Notes: generated from the letters alone by a model not told the origin. Numbered from the stretch's first letter, positions 27,012-36,221 are shown. The stretch is 64,000 bases of DNA from Nevskiaceae bacterium (GCA_004298465.1 SCRT01000001.1:62001-126000), one strand, 5' to 3'. Numbers and translations are program-made.

Positions 27012-27318
27012 ATCGAAGTGAGGGCCGTTGCCGTGCTGGGGGCGATCCGGCTATGGCGACCGCACTGGCAGACCATTGTCGTTTCGGCATGGGAAACGTG
27101 GTAGAGGGTTACGTTCATGCATGGGCCCTGTATTACCGTCGGCCGGTTACTGGAACGCGGTGGTGAAGGCGGCACGACAGGGCCATGGTCTTCCAGCGTG
27201 GAAAAGGCGCTGACTGACGACTTTGCAGATCAGCATGGCGCAGGCGCTCCTGTTCCGGCTGCAGGCGAACCCAGGCCCGATCATGTGACTCATGGGTTAT
27301 TGAGCTGCTTCTGATTTC
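27012..27318. other. Gap before the TetR gene; no gene seen
   Basis: About 300 bp between msrB and the TetR promoter. Short open frames exist, but none has a ribosome binding site, a recognisable domain or credible composition. I assign nothing here. Confidence 0.5.
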
Positions 27319-27347
27319 TTGACACCGTTAAATTAACGGTGTTCAAT
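27319..27347 (+). promoter_or_regulatory. TetR promoter with embedded palindromic operator
   Basis: TTGACA (27319-27324), a 17-bp spacer and TTCAAT (27342-27347) make a good sigma-70 promoter. A perfect inverted repeat with arms ACACCGTTAA (27322-27331) and TTAACGGTGT (27333-27342) around a single central A fills the spacer and overlaps both boxes, the expected layout for a TetR self-repression operator. Transcription would start about 7 bases after the -10, at or next to the ATG at 27354. Confidence 0.75.
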
Positions 27348-27353
27348 AACGAC

Positions 27354-27986
27354 ATGCCAAGGATGCAGCTCACTCCCGGGGAAGAACAGGCCATGCGCCG
27401 GCGGCTCGTCGATGCCGGGCTGGCCTTGTATCGCGCGGGAGGGTTGGAAGCGGTGAGCTTCCGGCGCCTGGCCGACGCCACCGGCATCAGCCACACCCTG
27501 CCGTATCGCTATTTCGCCGACAAGGACGCGCTGCTCGCGGCAATGCGCTGTACCTGCGTGCGCGCGTTCGAGCAGGTGCTGCGCGAAAGCGTCGTGGCCG
27601 CCGCGCCAGCAGCGGCCCACATCCGCAGCTTTGCAGCGGCTTACGTCGGCTATGCGCGCCGGTGCACGGCCGACTACCTGCTGATCTTCACCACCGAACA
27701 GCCCTCCCCGGCGCGCTATCCGGAACTGCTGGCCGCGCGCCAGGCGCCGTTCGAGCTGGCCGTCGTCGTGGTGCAGGCGACGATCGACGCCGGTCTGCTG
27801 GTTGGGAACGCGCGCCTGGTCGCCCACCAGTTCTGGGTGACGCTGCACGGGCTGATGACGCTGTATACGGCAAACCAGCTGGTGCATGGCTGCACAGTGG
27901 ATGAACTTCTGGAGCCCCTGCTGGGTGGCGTCATGGCTGCCAATGCCGGGGCACACGGTTCGCAGTCCGTGGAAGAGGTGTCATGA
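27354..27986 (+). CDS. TetR family transcriptional regulator of the adjacent desaturase
   Basis: One-component repressor. Residues ~10-55 form the TetR helix-turn-helix (LVDAGLALYRAGGLEAVSFR then IAD-like ADATGISHTLPYRYFADKDALL), and the rest is the helical ligand/dimerisation domain. Length 210. I take ATG 27354 rather than the GTG at 27339, because GTG 27339 would lie inside the operator and upstream of the predicted transcription start. Its stop overlaps the desaturase ATG as ATGA. By analogy with Pseudomonas DesT it may sense acyl-CoA composition, but that is inference from the neighbour. Confidence 0.88.
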   Translation: MPRMQLTPGEEQAMRRRLVDAGLALYRAGGLEAVSFRRLADATGISHTLPYRYFADKDALLAAMRCTCVRAFEQVLRESVVAAAPAAAHIRSFAAAYVGYARRCTADYLLIFTTEQPSPARYPELLAARQAPFELAVVVVQATIDAGLLVGNARLVAHQFWVTLHGLMTLYTANQLVHGCTVDELLEPLLGGVMAANAGAHGSQSVEEVS

Positions 27987-28894
27987 GCGATCGAAAACTG
28001 GATCTTTCCGGTTTCAGTCCTATCCAGCGTGCAGAGCTGAACCGGCTGACACACCGGCAGGGCACGTCCTGGCCCACGGTTGGCGTGTGGGTCGTGGTAC
28101 TGGGGGTCTACATGGCTTCCGATGCCCTGGCCGTGATGCGGATCATCCCGTTGTGGGTGGGAGGGCTTGTCAACTGCATGATCGGTTATTACGCCTTCAC
28201 GGTGGTGCACGACGGCATCCATTTCGCCATCTGCCGCAACAAGCGCGTGAACGATTGGATCACCCAGAGCGCAGTGGTTCTGGCGGCGCCCTATCTCAGT
28301 CTGCCGGCGTTTCGCTGGGGGCACCTGAAGCATCACCGCTACACCAACGATCCCCGCGACGATCCGGACTACGTGCTGCACGGGTTGTGGTGGTCGCTGC
28401 CGCTGCGCTGGGCGTTCATCGACCTCCTCTACTTCGTCCATATCATGCGCCACGGCGACGCCGTCGCGTTCCGGCACCTGCGCGGCTCTATGCCGTGGGT
28501 GCTCGGCACGGTTGTGGCCATCGTCGGCCTGACGGTGGCAGGCTACGGCATGGAAGTGCTGATGCTGTGGTTCATCCCATCGCGGCTGATCTTCATCGGC
28601 CTTGGCTTCAGCTTTTTCTGGCTGCCGCACGTGCCGCACGACACGCGCCAGGAAGACAATTTCACCCAGGCCACAACCGTGCGCGTCGGCTGGGAATGGC
28701 TGATGGCGCCGCTGCTGCAGTGGCAGCACGTCCACCTGATCCACCACCTGTATCCGACCACGCCGTTCTTCAACAATGAAAAGGTCTGGCGGCTGCTGGA
28801 ACCGGCGCTGCGCCGGTGCGATCTGGCCATCCAGCACGGCTTCGCCATCCAGCCCGAGATCCGCCCGGCACCTGCCGCCCGCAAGGCTGCGTAG
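27983..28894 (+). CDS. Membrane fatty acid desaturase
   Basis: Di-iron membrane desaturase/hydroxylase. The three His clusters are HDGIH (76-80), HLKHH (114-118) and HLIHH (about 251-255), separated by hydrophobic helices at ~31-70, ~95-110, ~165-185 and ~188-210. The length of 303 residues is short for acyl-CoA desaturases but fits the FA_desaturase superfamily, which also includes beta-carotene hydroxylases. It is translationally coupled to the upstream TetR gene (ATGA), so it is probably repressed by it. The likely role is adjusting membrane fatty acids; substrate and bond position are not readable. Confidence 0.83.
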   Translation: MSDRKLDLSGFSPIQRAELNRLTHRQGTSWPTVGVWVVVLGVYMASDALAVMRIIPLWVGGLVNCMIGYYAFTVVHDGIHFAICRNKRVNDWITQSAVVLAAPYLSLPAFRWGHLKHHRYTNDPRDDPDYVLHGLWWSLPLRWAFIDLLYFVHIMRHGDAVAFRHLRGSMPWVLGTVVAIVGLTVAGYGMEVLMLWFIPSRLIFIGLGFSFFWLPHVPHDTRQEDNFTQATTVRVGWEWLMAPLLQWQHVHLIHHLYPTTPFFNNEKVWRLLEPALRRCDLAIQHGFAIQPEIRPAPAARKAA

Positions 28895-28968
28895 AATCGT
28901 CCTCCGGAATGCCTGCGGCTTGCGGCGCCACCGGTGCCCAGCCGCGTTCGAGATGATGGAGGAAGCAG

Positions 28969-29820
28969 ATGCCTGATGACACTGGGTATGTCCCGCCCAA
29001 GGTGTGGACGTGGGATGCGGAAAACGGCAATGGCGGCAAGTTCGCCAGCATCAACCGACCGACAGCTGGCGCCCAGTTCGAGAAGGCGCTGCCGGTCGGC
29101 GTGCACCCGCTGCAGTTGTACTCACTGGCAACGCCGAATGGCCAGAAAGTCACGATTCTGCTTGAGGAATTGCTGGCGGCAGGCCATGCCGGGGCTGAAT
29201 ACGATGCGTGGCCGATCAATATTTCCACCGGCGACCAGTTCGGTAGCGGCTTCGTCGCCATCAACCCGAACTCCAAGATCCCGGCGCTCGTAGATCGCAG
29301 CGGCGCTGCGCCGGTGCGCGTGTTCGAGTCGGCCTCGGTCCTCGTTCATCTCGCCGAGAAGTTCGACGCCTTCCTCCCGCGTCATGGCACGGCGCGGACG
29401 GAGTGCTTCAACTGGCTGTTCTGGCAGATCGGCGTGGCGCCCTACCTCGGTGGCGGCTTCGGCCACTTCTATGCCTATGCGCCGGTCAAGATCCGCTACG
29501 CCATCGACCGCTTCGCGATGGAAGTTAAACGTGAGCTGGACGTGCTCGACCAGCATCTCGCTGATCACGAGTACCTGCTCGGCGCCGACTACTCGATCGC
29601 GGACATGGCCGTCTGGCCCTGGTATGGCCAACTCGCCCTGGGTCGCCTTTACCAGGCCGGCGAATTCCTGCAAGTGCAAAGCTACGAAAACGTCGTGCGC
29701 TGGGCCATGCAGATCGACGCCCGCCCCGCCGTGCAGCGCGGAGTGAAAGTCAACTGTCTGTGGGGTGATCCGGCTGGGCAGTTGCCCGAACGCCATGCGG
29801 CGAGTGACTTTGAACGGTGA
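28969..29820 (+). CDS. yghU: Glutathione S-transferase, YghU-like
   Basis: Nu-class GST with disulfide-bond reductase activity in E. coli relatives. The extended N terminus (YVPPKVWTWDAENGNGGKFASIN) is specific for YghU/YfcG-like proteins, followed by the thioredoxin-like domain (LQLYSLATPNGQKVTILLEE, NPNSKIPALVD, ESASVLVHLAEKF) and the helical domain with LGADYSIADMAVWPW. Length 283 is typical. ATG 28969 has GGAGG upstream at about 28958. It follows the desaturase after 74 bp, so may be co-transcribed, but the following gap is full of repeats. Confidence 0.92.
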   Translation: MPDDTGYVPPKVWTWDAENGNGGKFASINRPTAGAQFEKALPVGVHPLQLYSLATPNGQKVTILLEELLAAGHAGAEYDAWPINISTGDQFGSGFVAINPNSKIPALVDRSGAAPVRVFESASVLVHLAEKFDAFLPRHGTARTECFNWLFWQIGVAPYLGGGFGHFYAYAPVKIRYAIDRFAMEVKRELDVLDQHLADHEYLLGADYSIADMAVWPWYGQLALGRLYQAGEFLQVQSYENVVRWAMQIDARPAVQRGVKVNCLWGDPAGQLPERHAASDFER

Positions 29821-30237
29821 GCAGTGAGCGGTAGCGGCCGAGGAATGCCGAGCTGCCACGGCCTGTTGGATTTTGTGCCGCAACAGGTCGCGGGCGGGCC
29901 CACTCCTACAGGCGCTGAACCGGCATATCCTTTTCTTGTGTAGGAGCCGGCTTGCCGGCGACCGTCTGCGGTCATATCAACCGTAGTGGGCAAGCAGTAC
30001 GTATTCCGGCCTTTCCCTCCCCGCTTGGCGGCGCCGGCCCGGGCGCTTTCCGCCGCAGGGGCTGTCGTCGCCAGCCGGGCATGAGGACCCGCAGGAAGGG
30101 GCGCGGATATATTTGGTGACACTCTTGGATCGAGAAAGTCACCCCGTCACCGGGCGGGGTCCCAGCCAACCGATGCGTGGCAACTGCCGTTGGCGCAGTT
30201 CAAGCTGGATTCCGGGTTCTGCCGCCGAACCCGCCCG
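29821..30237. repeat. 417-bp repeat gap: REP pair and long intergenic repeat copy B
   Basis: Starts with a GTGAGCAGTGAGCGG unit after the GST stop. At 29886-29910 and 29938-29963 there is a pair of facing GTAG-type REPs (GGGCGGGCCCACTCCTAC and TAGGAGCCGGCTTGCCGG). From 30022 to about 30165 is copy B of the long repeat seen at 21.4 kb, with the decayed hairpin GGTGAC...GTCACC at 30116-30142. A GGATTCCGGGTTCTGCCGC unit ends the gap. No gene is supported. Confidence 0.7.
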
Positions 30238-30867
30238 CTATCCCCAGTCCCCTTCGTCCGCATCCACCATCCGCCACAGGTACCAGCTTGCGACGGAGCG
30301 GTAGGGCGCCCATTTCGCGGTACAGCGGCGGGCTGCCGCGTCGTTGTGCGGCTTGCCGTACAGCCGGTCCAGGCTGCGCCGCAGGCCGACATCGTCGAGC
30401 GCGAAGATGTCGAGCCGGCCGAGCGCGAAGATCAGGAACATTTCTGCCGTCCAGCGACCGATGCCGGGCAGCGCATCGAGGGTCTCGATGGCCGCTTCGT
30501 CATCCAGGGTGGCGAGCTGCTCGAAGGAGAAACTACCTTCCAGCACGCGACCGGCGATGTCGGTCAGCCAGCGTGCCTTGGAGCGCGACAGCCCGGCGGC
30601 ACGCAGCGCTTCGGGGTCGGCGTGCGCGAGACTTGCGGGCGTGAATTCAGCCGCGGCGCCGACATGTTGCATGACACGTGCCTGGATGGTGTCGGCCGCC
30701 TTCAGTGACAGTTGCTGGTTGATGATGGACGTGCACAGCACGTGGAACGGCGAGCGCTCGCGGCTGCCGAGCGTGCAAGGGCCATGCGCGGCGATCAGCT
30801 TTGCGAGCCGAGGATCGCGCGTTTCCAGGTGGTGGTCCGCCGCGGCCAGCGTGGCGACATCGATCAT
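30238..30867 (-). CDS. DNA-3-methyladenine glycosylase, AlkA/HhH-GPD family
   Basis: Base excision repair glycosylase that removes alkylated purines. The HhH-GPD core LPGIGRWTAEMFLIFALGR is followed by FALDDVGLRR containing the catalytic Asp. The 209-residue length fits the short AlkA-type enzymes that lack the E. coli N-terminal domain. ATG 30867 lies 11 bp after the acyl-CoA ligase stop, so it is probably the third gene of the cyclase-ligase-glycosylase operon, an unusual partnership for a DNA repair gene. Confidence 0.88.
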   Translation of the reverse strand: MIDVATLAAADHHLETRDPRLAKLIAAHGPCTLGSRERSPFHVLCTSIINQQLSLKAADTIQARVMQHVGAAAEFTPASLAHADPEALRAAGLSRSKARWLTDIAGRVLEGSFSFEQLATLDDEAAIETLDALPGIGRWTAEMFLIFALGRLDIFALDDVGLRRSLDRLYGKPHNDAAARRCTAKWAPYRSVASWYLWRMVDADEGDWG

Positions 30868-30878
30868 CACGTTCGTGC

Positions 30879-32540
30879 TCAGCCGCGCAGCTGGCGGCGG
30901 AGGATCTTTCCGGTCGCTGTTTTCGGCAGCTCGGGCAGAAACTCGACTTTGCGCGGGTACTTGTAGGCTGCCATGCGCTGTTTGCAGAAGTCGATGATCT
31001 CGGCTTCCGTCACGCGAGTGCCGGCCTTCAGGCTCAGTACCGCCTTCACGCTTTCGCCACGGTAGGTGTCGGCGAAGCTCACGACCGCCGCCTCGCGCAC
31101 GGCCGGGTGCGTGTACAGCACGTCCTCCACCTCGCGCGGCCAGACCTTGTAGCCGGAGGCGTTGATCATGTCTTTCTTGCGGTCGATGACGAAGACCCAC
31201 CCTGCATCGTTCATCACGCCGATGTCGCCGGTGGCCAGCCAGCCGTCGTGCAGGGCTTGTGCCGTCTTGTCCGGTTTTTTCCAGTAGCCAGGCACGACTT
31301 GCGGCCCCTTGATGAGGATTTCGCCTTCCTGGCCGCGCGGCAATGGCACGCCGGTTTCCGGGTCGCCGATACGGATGGCGGTGTTGAACGTTGGCACGCC
31401 GACGGACAGCGCGCCGGAATCGGGATCGACCGGGCTTTCCAGATGGCGGGGCGTGACGGTGGCCGGAGACGTGGTTTCGGTGAGGCCGTAGCCGCTGCGG
31501 ATGTAGAGGCCAAACTTGCTGCGGAACGCATCGACGACCGCCGGGGGAATGGCGGCGCCGCCCGAATAGACGGCCTGGAAGCTGGCGAGGGCGGAAGCCT
31601 CCACGCCGGGATGATTCATGATCGCGATGAGCGCGGTGATCGAGCCGATGGTGAAGGCCGGCTGATGTTCGATGATCGAATCGATCATCACGCCGGTATT
31701 GAAGCGGTAGCTGAGCACGAGTGGCCCCGCCAGCAGCCACGCCAGCGCGATGTGGCCGATGAGCCCGGTGACGTGGAACAGCGGTGCCAGCCCGAGCACC
31801 GCGCTGCCGTCCGGCAGATGTATCCAGTCGCGGTAGACCTGCGCCGTGAAGCACACGTTGCCGTGCGTATTCATCGCGCCTTTCGGCACGCCGGTGGTGC
31901 CGGAGGTATAGACCAGCAGCGCGGTGTCGGCGGCGGGGAAGTGCACGGGCGCCGGTTTGCTCCCGGCATGGCGGCGTGTGAGTTCCAGCAGGTCCGCCAC
32001 CCCTTCCTCCGCATGGCGGCGCAGCCCGTCGAACAGGCGCGGATCGTTGCGCGTCTGGAAGTCGAGCGCGGAGGTGGCGATGCGGATCCTGACCGGGTGT
32101 TCGGCAAGCGCCTTGCCAACCGCCCCGGCGTAGTCCGTGTCGTGGGCAATGATCGCGACCGGTTCGCAGTCGGCCAGCAGCACGCCCAGTTCCCGCTCGC
32201 GGTTCATCGGGTTGATGGACACGGCAATGCCGCCCGCTTTCCAGGCGGCGATCTCGCCGATGACGAACTGCGGCACGTTCTGCAGGAACAGCGCCACGCG
32301 GTCGCCGGGCCGCATGCCGGCCTCCACCAGCGCCACGGCCAGCGCATCGCTGAGCGCGTCGAGTTCGGCATAGCTGAGGGTGGTGTCGAAATAGCGGATC
32401 GCGGGACGTTCCGGCGCGCGTGTCGCGGCCGCGCGGAACAGCGCCAGCGCGTCATCGAATTCCGGCGTCAGGTCGGCGGGGTCACCGGGCGCGTAGCATG
32501 CCAGCCAGGGCCGGGTTTCTGCGTTCGTGGCCATGTTCAT
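30879..32540 (-). CDS. AMP-forming acyl-CoA ligase (FadD-like)
   Basis: Adenylates a carboxylic acid and transfers it to CoA. The P-loop-like AMP motif YTSGTTGVPKG is near residue 210, GYGLTETTS is the A5 motif, DGWLATGDIG and DRKKDMINASGYKVWPREVE are the A7-A8 hinge, and PKTATGKILRRQL carries the catalytic Lys. At 553 residues it resembles medium- or long-chain fatty acyl-CoA synthetases. ATG 32540 overlaps the TGA of the upstream cyclase (ATGA), so the genes are translationally coupled. The acid specificity cannot be read. Confidence 0.88.
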   Translation of the reverse strand: MNMATNAETRPWLACYAPGDPADLTPEFDDALALFRAAATRAPERPAIRYFDTTLSYAELDALSDALAVALVEAGMRPGDRVALFLQNVPQFVIGEIAAWKAGGIAVSINPMNRERELGVLLADCEPVAIIAHDTDYAGAVGKALAEHPVRIRIATSALDFQTRNDPRLFDGLRRHAEEGVADLLELTRRHAGSKPAPVHFPAADTALLVYTSGTTGVPKGAMNTHGNVCFTAQVYRDWIHLPDGSAVLGLAPLFHVTGLIGHIALAWLLAGPLVLSYRFNTGVMIDSIIEHQPAFTIGSITALIAIMNHPGVEASALASFQAVYSGGAAIPPAVVDAFRSKFGLYIRSGYGLTETTSPATVTPRHLESPVDPDSGALSVGVPTFNTAIRIGDPETGVPLPRGQEGEILIKGPQVVPGYWKKPDKTAQALHDGWLATGDIGVMNDAGWVFVIDRKKDMINASGYKVWPREVEDVLYTHPAVREAAVVSFADTYRGESVKAVLSLKAGTRVTEAEIIDFCKQRMAAYKYPRKVEFLPELPKTATGKILRRQLRG

Positions 32541-33496
32541 TTCACCGCAATGGGGTTGACCGGGGCACCGGAACCGCCCACCACCTTCAGCGGCGCCGCG
32601 GCGTACAGGAAGCTCCACTGGCTGTCCTCCGCACAATCCGCCGCCAGCGCGTCCAGCGAGCAGATTTCCGTGAACGTGACGCCGAGGTTGCTCATCAGCG
32701 CCACGTGCAGCGGCAGCACAACCCCCGATATGGGGTCGACCGTGACTTCGTTGGCGATGGTATCGGTCGCGAGGTTCGGGATCTCCATGGCGTGGAACCA
32801 TTCCACCAGTGCCGGCGAATACGTCAGTCCGGGTTCCACGAAGTTTCTGTAGAACTCGGTGCGGTCGCGGTGATGGAAGGAGCCGATCCAGCCGGTGCGC
32901 ACGACCAGCACGTCGTGCTTTTCGATGGTGACGCCCTGCGCCGCGGCGGCCGCCAGCAGATCCTCGTGGTTGAATGTCTCGCCGGGGTCGAGCACCGCCT
33001 TGCCGCGGTGCCGGGCCATGTCGATCAGTACGCCGCGCCCGACGATGCCGCGCTCCGCAAGCGGCAGCACGCTGGCCTTGCTCATGCCGCCCATCGTGGT
33101 CTTCGCGTCATACCCGTTGTAGAGCTTGCCGTCGCACCAGACGTGGCCGAGCGCGTCGTATTGGGTGGAGCCTTGCAAGTAAAGGAACATCACGTCGTCG
33201 GCGTAATGCAGCCCGCCTGGAAATTGCGGGCCCTTGCCGGCGAGATACAGGCCTTCATCCACGACGTTGGCGCGCTGGGATTCCTTGCGGCCCGGCCATA
33301 CCGGGTCGCCATCCGGGTGGCCCATCTGGATCTGCAGTGTGAAGACCTTGCCCTGCGTCACCGCCCGTACGCCCCGCAGCACTTCCTGCCGGGTCAGGAA
33401 ATTCAGCCCTCCAACCTCGTCCTCCGGCCCCCAGCGATTCCAGTTCTTCGGTTGGTCCTTGAGCAGTTCGCTGGCAGCTGGAACGGTCTTTTCCAT
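32537..33496 (-). CDS. Cyclase family metal-dependent hydrolase
   Basis: Member of the cyclase/kynurenine formamidase superfamily (PF04199), which hydrolyses amides, lactones or similar bonds. The metal-binding region reads TQYDALGHVWCDGKLYNGY, the form seen in the ~320-residue subgroup in place of HxGTHxD. Other conserved parts are GGLNFLT near the N terminus and VEKHDVLVV-like TIEKHDVLVVRTGW. Length 319. ATG 33496 has GGAGGAG upstream. It is the first gene of the operon with the acyl-CoA ligase; it may open a ring to give the acid that the ligase activates, which is inference. Confidence 0.78.
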   Translation of the reverse strand: MEKTVPAASELLKDQPKNWNRWGPEDEVGGLNFLTRQEVLRGVRAVTQGKVFTLQIQMGHPDGDPVWPGRKESQRANVVDEGLYLAGKGPQFPGGLHYADDVMFLYLQGSTQYDALGHVWCDGKLYNGYDAKTTMGGMSKASVLPLAERGIVGRGVLIDMARHRGKAVLDPGETFNHEDLLAAAAAQGVTIEKHDVLVVRTGWIGSFHHRDRTEFYRNFVEPGLTYSPALVEWFHAMEIPNLATDTIANEVTVDPISGVVLPLHVALMSNLGVTFTEICSLDALAADCAEDSQWSFLYAAAPLKVVGGSGAPVNPIAVK

Positions 33497-33618
33497 GGGA
33501 GTCTCCTCCGGATCGTGGGTTGTCCTGCAATTGTCCGGTACGTCGACGTTAGGGCGGTCAGCGGGGTGGCGCAACCCGGCTACACTACCGGCAGGACAAC
33601 TGCAGGGCTGCGACCACG

Positions 33619-34797
33619 ATGCTGTTCGGATTCTTCTTCACCTTGCGCGCTGCCGGCTTGAAGCCCGGGCTCGGCGAATTCCTCATGCTGCTGGAGGCGC
33701 TGCAGAAGCATGTCGCACTGTTCAGCATCGACGATTTCTATGCGCTTGCGCGTTCCGCTCTGGTCAAGGATGAAAGCCAGTTCGATCGCTACGACCGGGC
33801 ATTCGCCGCCTACTTCAAGGGTGTGGACGCGGTGTTCCCGGACCTCACGGCCGCCATTCCGCAAGAGTGGTTGCGGCGTGAGGCACAAAAGCTCCTGTCC
33901 GACGAGGAAAAGGCGAAGATCGCCGCGCTCGGCGGCTGGGACAAGCTGATGGAGACGCTGAAGCAGCGGCTGGAGGAACAGAAGGAACGCCACCAGGGCG
34001 GCTCGAAGTGGATCGGCACCGGCGGCACCAGTCCGTTCGGCAATTCCGGCTTCAACCCCGAAGGCATCCGCATCGGCGGGGCGGGCGGGCAGAAGAAGGC
34101 CGTGAAGGTCTGGGAGCGGCGCGAATACCGCAACCTCGACGACGAGATCGAGCTGGGTACGCGCAACATCAAGGTCGCCCTGCGCCGGCTGCGGCGCTTC
34201 GCGCGCGAAGGTGCGGCAGAAGAACTGGACATGGACGGCACCATCACCTCCACCGCGCGCAATGCCGGCTGGCTCGACATCCAGATGGTGGCGGAGCGCC
34301 GCAACGCCGTGAAGCTGCTGCTGTTTCTCGACGTTGGTGGGTCGATGGATCCGCACGTGCGCGTGTGCGAGGAACTGTTTTCGGCCGCACGTACGGAATT
34401 CAAGCACCTCGAATACTTCTATTTCCACAACTTCATCTACGAAAGCGTGTGGAAGGACAACCGCCGCCGCCACGGCGAACGCACGCCGCTGTTTGACGTG
34501 TTGCACCGCTACACGCCCGACTACAAGCTGATCTTCGTCGGCGACGCCACCATGAGCCCGTACGAGATCCTCCACCCTGGCGGCAGCGTCGAACACTGGA
34601 ATGAGGAAGCCGGTGCGGTGTGGTTCAAGCGCCTGACGGCGCAGTTCCCGCACGCCGTGTGGCTCAACCCGGAAGGCGAGCAGCACTGGGGCTACACGTC
34701 CTCCATCGGCATCACGCGCGAGCTGATCGGCGTGGACCGCATGTTCCCATTGACGCTGACCGGCATCGCACAGGGCATGCGGCGCCTGAGTCATTGA
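33619..34797 (+). CDS. VWA domain protein, CoxE-like
   Basis: Cytoplasmic von Willebrand A domain protein of the CoxE-like group. The N-terminal ~200 residues are helical with a basic linker and a Gly-rich TGGTSPFGNSGFNPEG segment (about residues 134-149); the VWA domain has the MIDAS DVGGSM near residue 239, a following THR-like region, and FVGDATMSPYE. Such proteins usually pair with a MoxR-type AAA ATPase to insert metals or remodel complexes; no such ATPase is adjacent here. Length 392 is typical. Function unknown. Confidence 0.8.
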   Translation: MLFGFFFTLRAAGLKPGLGEFLMLLEALQKHVALFSIDDFYALARSALVKDESQFDRYDRAFAAYFKGVDAVFPDLTAAIPQEWLRREAQKLLSDEEKAKIAALGGWDKLMETLKQRLEEQKERHQGGSKWIGTGGTSPFGNSGFNPEGIRIGGAGGQKKAVKVWERREYRNLDDEIELGTRNIKVALRRLRRFAREGAAEELDMDGTITSTARNAGWLDIQMVAERRNAVKLLLFLDVGGSMDPHVRVCEELFSAARTEFKHLEYFYFHNFIYESVWKDNRRRHGERTPLFDVLHRYTPDYKLIFVGDATMSPYEILHPGGSVEHWNEEAGAVWFKRLTAQFPHAVWLNPEGEQHWGYTSSIGITRELIGVDRMFPLTLTGIAQGMRRLSH

Positions 34798-34949
34798 TGC
34801 GACCCACTGATTCGAGTCATTGAACCGAGCCCCTCGACCCCGCACGTCCACGGCGCCCAACGAACCCGTAAAATGCGGCGCGTCCGCTGTCCGGTCGGAG
34901 TGAAGCGGCTGCGGGCAAACCAAGAACCGTTGTAACTGGAGGAGAAAAC

Positions 34950-35354
34950 GTGATGACACCGATGACTGCGTTGCTTGCCTTTGCAGCCTGGACCCTGTTG
35001 CTGGTGGCGCTCGTGCTGGCCTATCGCTCGGTAAGGATCCTGAGCGGCACGCCGGCGGACGCGTGGACGCGCGGCAAGCCATCCATCGATCCGGGCTTTG
35101 TGGTGCGGTTGACGCATGCCCACCTGAACTGCCTGGAAAACCTGCCGATCTTTGCCGTGATCGTGCTGGTCGCTGGTGCACAGGACAAGTTGCCTGTGAT
35201 CGGTGCGCTCGCGGCATGGGTGTTCTACGCGCGCGTGGTGCAGAGCTGCGTGCACCTGGTGGGTGTGAATCCGCTGCTGGTGACGGTCCGCGGGACGTTC
35301 TGGATCATTCAGATCGTGCTCTTCGCCGTCATGTTCGCGAGGCTGTTTGGTTGA
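34950..35354 (+). CDS. MAPEG family membrane protein
   Basis: Small four-helix membrane protein of the MAPEG superfamily (eicosanoid and glutathione metabolism in eukaryotes; unclear role in bacteria). Characteristic elements are RLTHAHLNCLENLPIFAVIVL and ARVVQSCVHLVGVNP, containing the glutathione-binding type Arg, Asn and Glu residues. Length 134 is usual. The start is GTG 34950 or the adjacent ATG 34953; GGAGG at 34938-34942 fits either. Confidence 0.82.
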   Translation: MMTPMTALLAFAAWTLLLVALVLAYRSVRILSGTPADAWTRGKPSIDPGFVVRLTHAHLNCLENLPIFAVIVLVAGAQDKLPVIGALAAWVFYARVVQSCVHLVGVNPLLVTVRGTFWIIQIVLFAVMFARLFG

Positions 35355-35380
35355 TCTCACGGGCAGGTTTCCGGCGCGCG

Positions 35381-36133
35381 ATGCGGCGCGCCGTGTTCAC
35401 GGGCCTTGGCGTTCTTGTGTTCGTCATATGGCTCCTGAACCACTGGGTCATCAACAACAGCGAAGCCTACGTCTACTCGAGCTGGTCGCTGTTGCCGGAA
35501 AGCCCGGTGGGTCTCGTGCTGGGAACCAGCCCCTACACGCGCGACGGCGCCCCCAACCCGCAGTTCGCGGGTCGCGTGGACGCCGCCGCGCAGCTTTACC
35601 AGCTTGGCAAGGTGCGGCACCTGCTGATATCGGGCACGAACTCGGGGCGCAGCTACAACGAACCGCGCGCCATGTGGAAGGCGCTCATGAAGCGCGGGGT
35701 GCCGCAGTCCGCCATGACGCTGGACTTCGCCGGCGACCGCACGTTCGACTCCGTGGCGCGGGCACACATCGTCTTCGGCCTTGACCGCTTCACCATCATC
35801 ACCCAGCGTTTCCATGCCTATCGCGCGGAATTCGCGGCGAAGAAACTGCATCTCGGCGTCGTGGCCTACGCCGCCCCTGGCGGCGACGAGCTTGGCACCC
35901 TGTCGCGCACCCGGCTGCGGGAAGTGTTGGCGCGCGTCAAGATCGTCCTCGACATCTACGTCCTGCACACCCAGCCCCGCTTCGGTGGCGACCGCGCCAC
36001 GCTCGGCCCGGCGCCGAAGTCAGAACCTACACCGCCTGCCGATGCCGATGGCCCCAGCAGCCCGGATGATGCCGACGACGGCACCACTGGCGCGTCCGGC
36101 ACCCCGGCAGCAACGACGCAGCGCGGTATTTGA
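35381..36133 (+). CDS. SanA/YdcF-like DUF218 protein
   Basis: Single-pass membrane protein of the DUF218 group. Residues ~5-20 form the N-terminal anchor (FTGLGVLVFVIWLLN), then the SanA-like domain: VGLVLGTSPYTRDGAPNPQF, LLISGTNSG, and TIITQRFHAYRAEFAA. SanA affects vancomycin resistance and envelope integrity in E. coli. The C terminus carries ~45 residues of Pro/Asp/Thr-rich low-complexity sequence beyond the domain. I use ATG 35381; TTG 35351, overlapping the MAPEG stop, is an alternative. Confidence 0.82.
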   Translation: MRRAVFTGLGVLVFVIWLLNHWVINNSEAYVYSSWSLLPESPVGLVLGTSPYTRDGAPNPQFAGRVDAAAQLYQLGKVRHLLISGTNSGRSYNEPRAMWKALMKRGVPQSAMTLDFAGDRTFDSVARAHIVFGLDRFTIITQRFHAYRAEFAAKKLHLGVVAYAAPGGDELGTLSRTRLREVLARVKIVLDIYVLHTQPRFGGDRATLGPAPKSEPTPPADADGPSSPDDADDGTTGASGTPAATTQRGI

Positions 36134-36221
36134 CTGCTCGACGCCCTACACTCACTTTCTCCAATTCCGAACATCCGTTCCCGCCAGCAACCACTCTGCA
36201 GTGGTTAACCAGCACGGATTG

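Noticed and set aside
27117..27314. 65-codon open frame before the TetR gene
   Set aside because: No ribosome binding site, no domain, biased composition, and it ends next to the TetR promoter.
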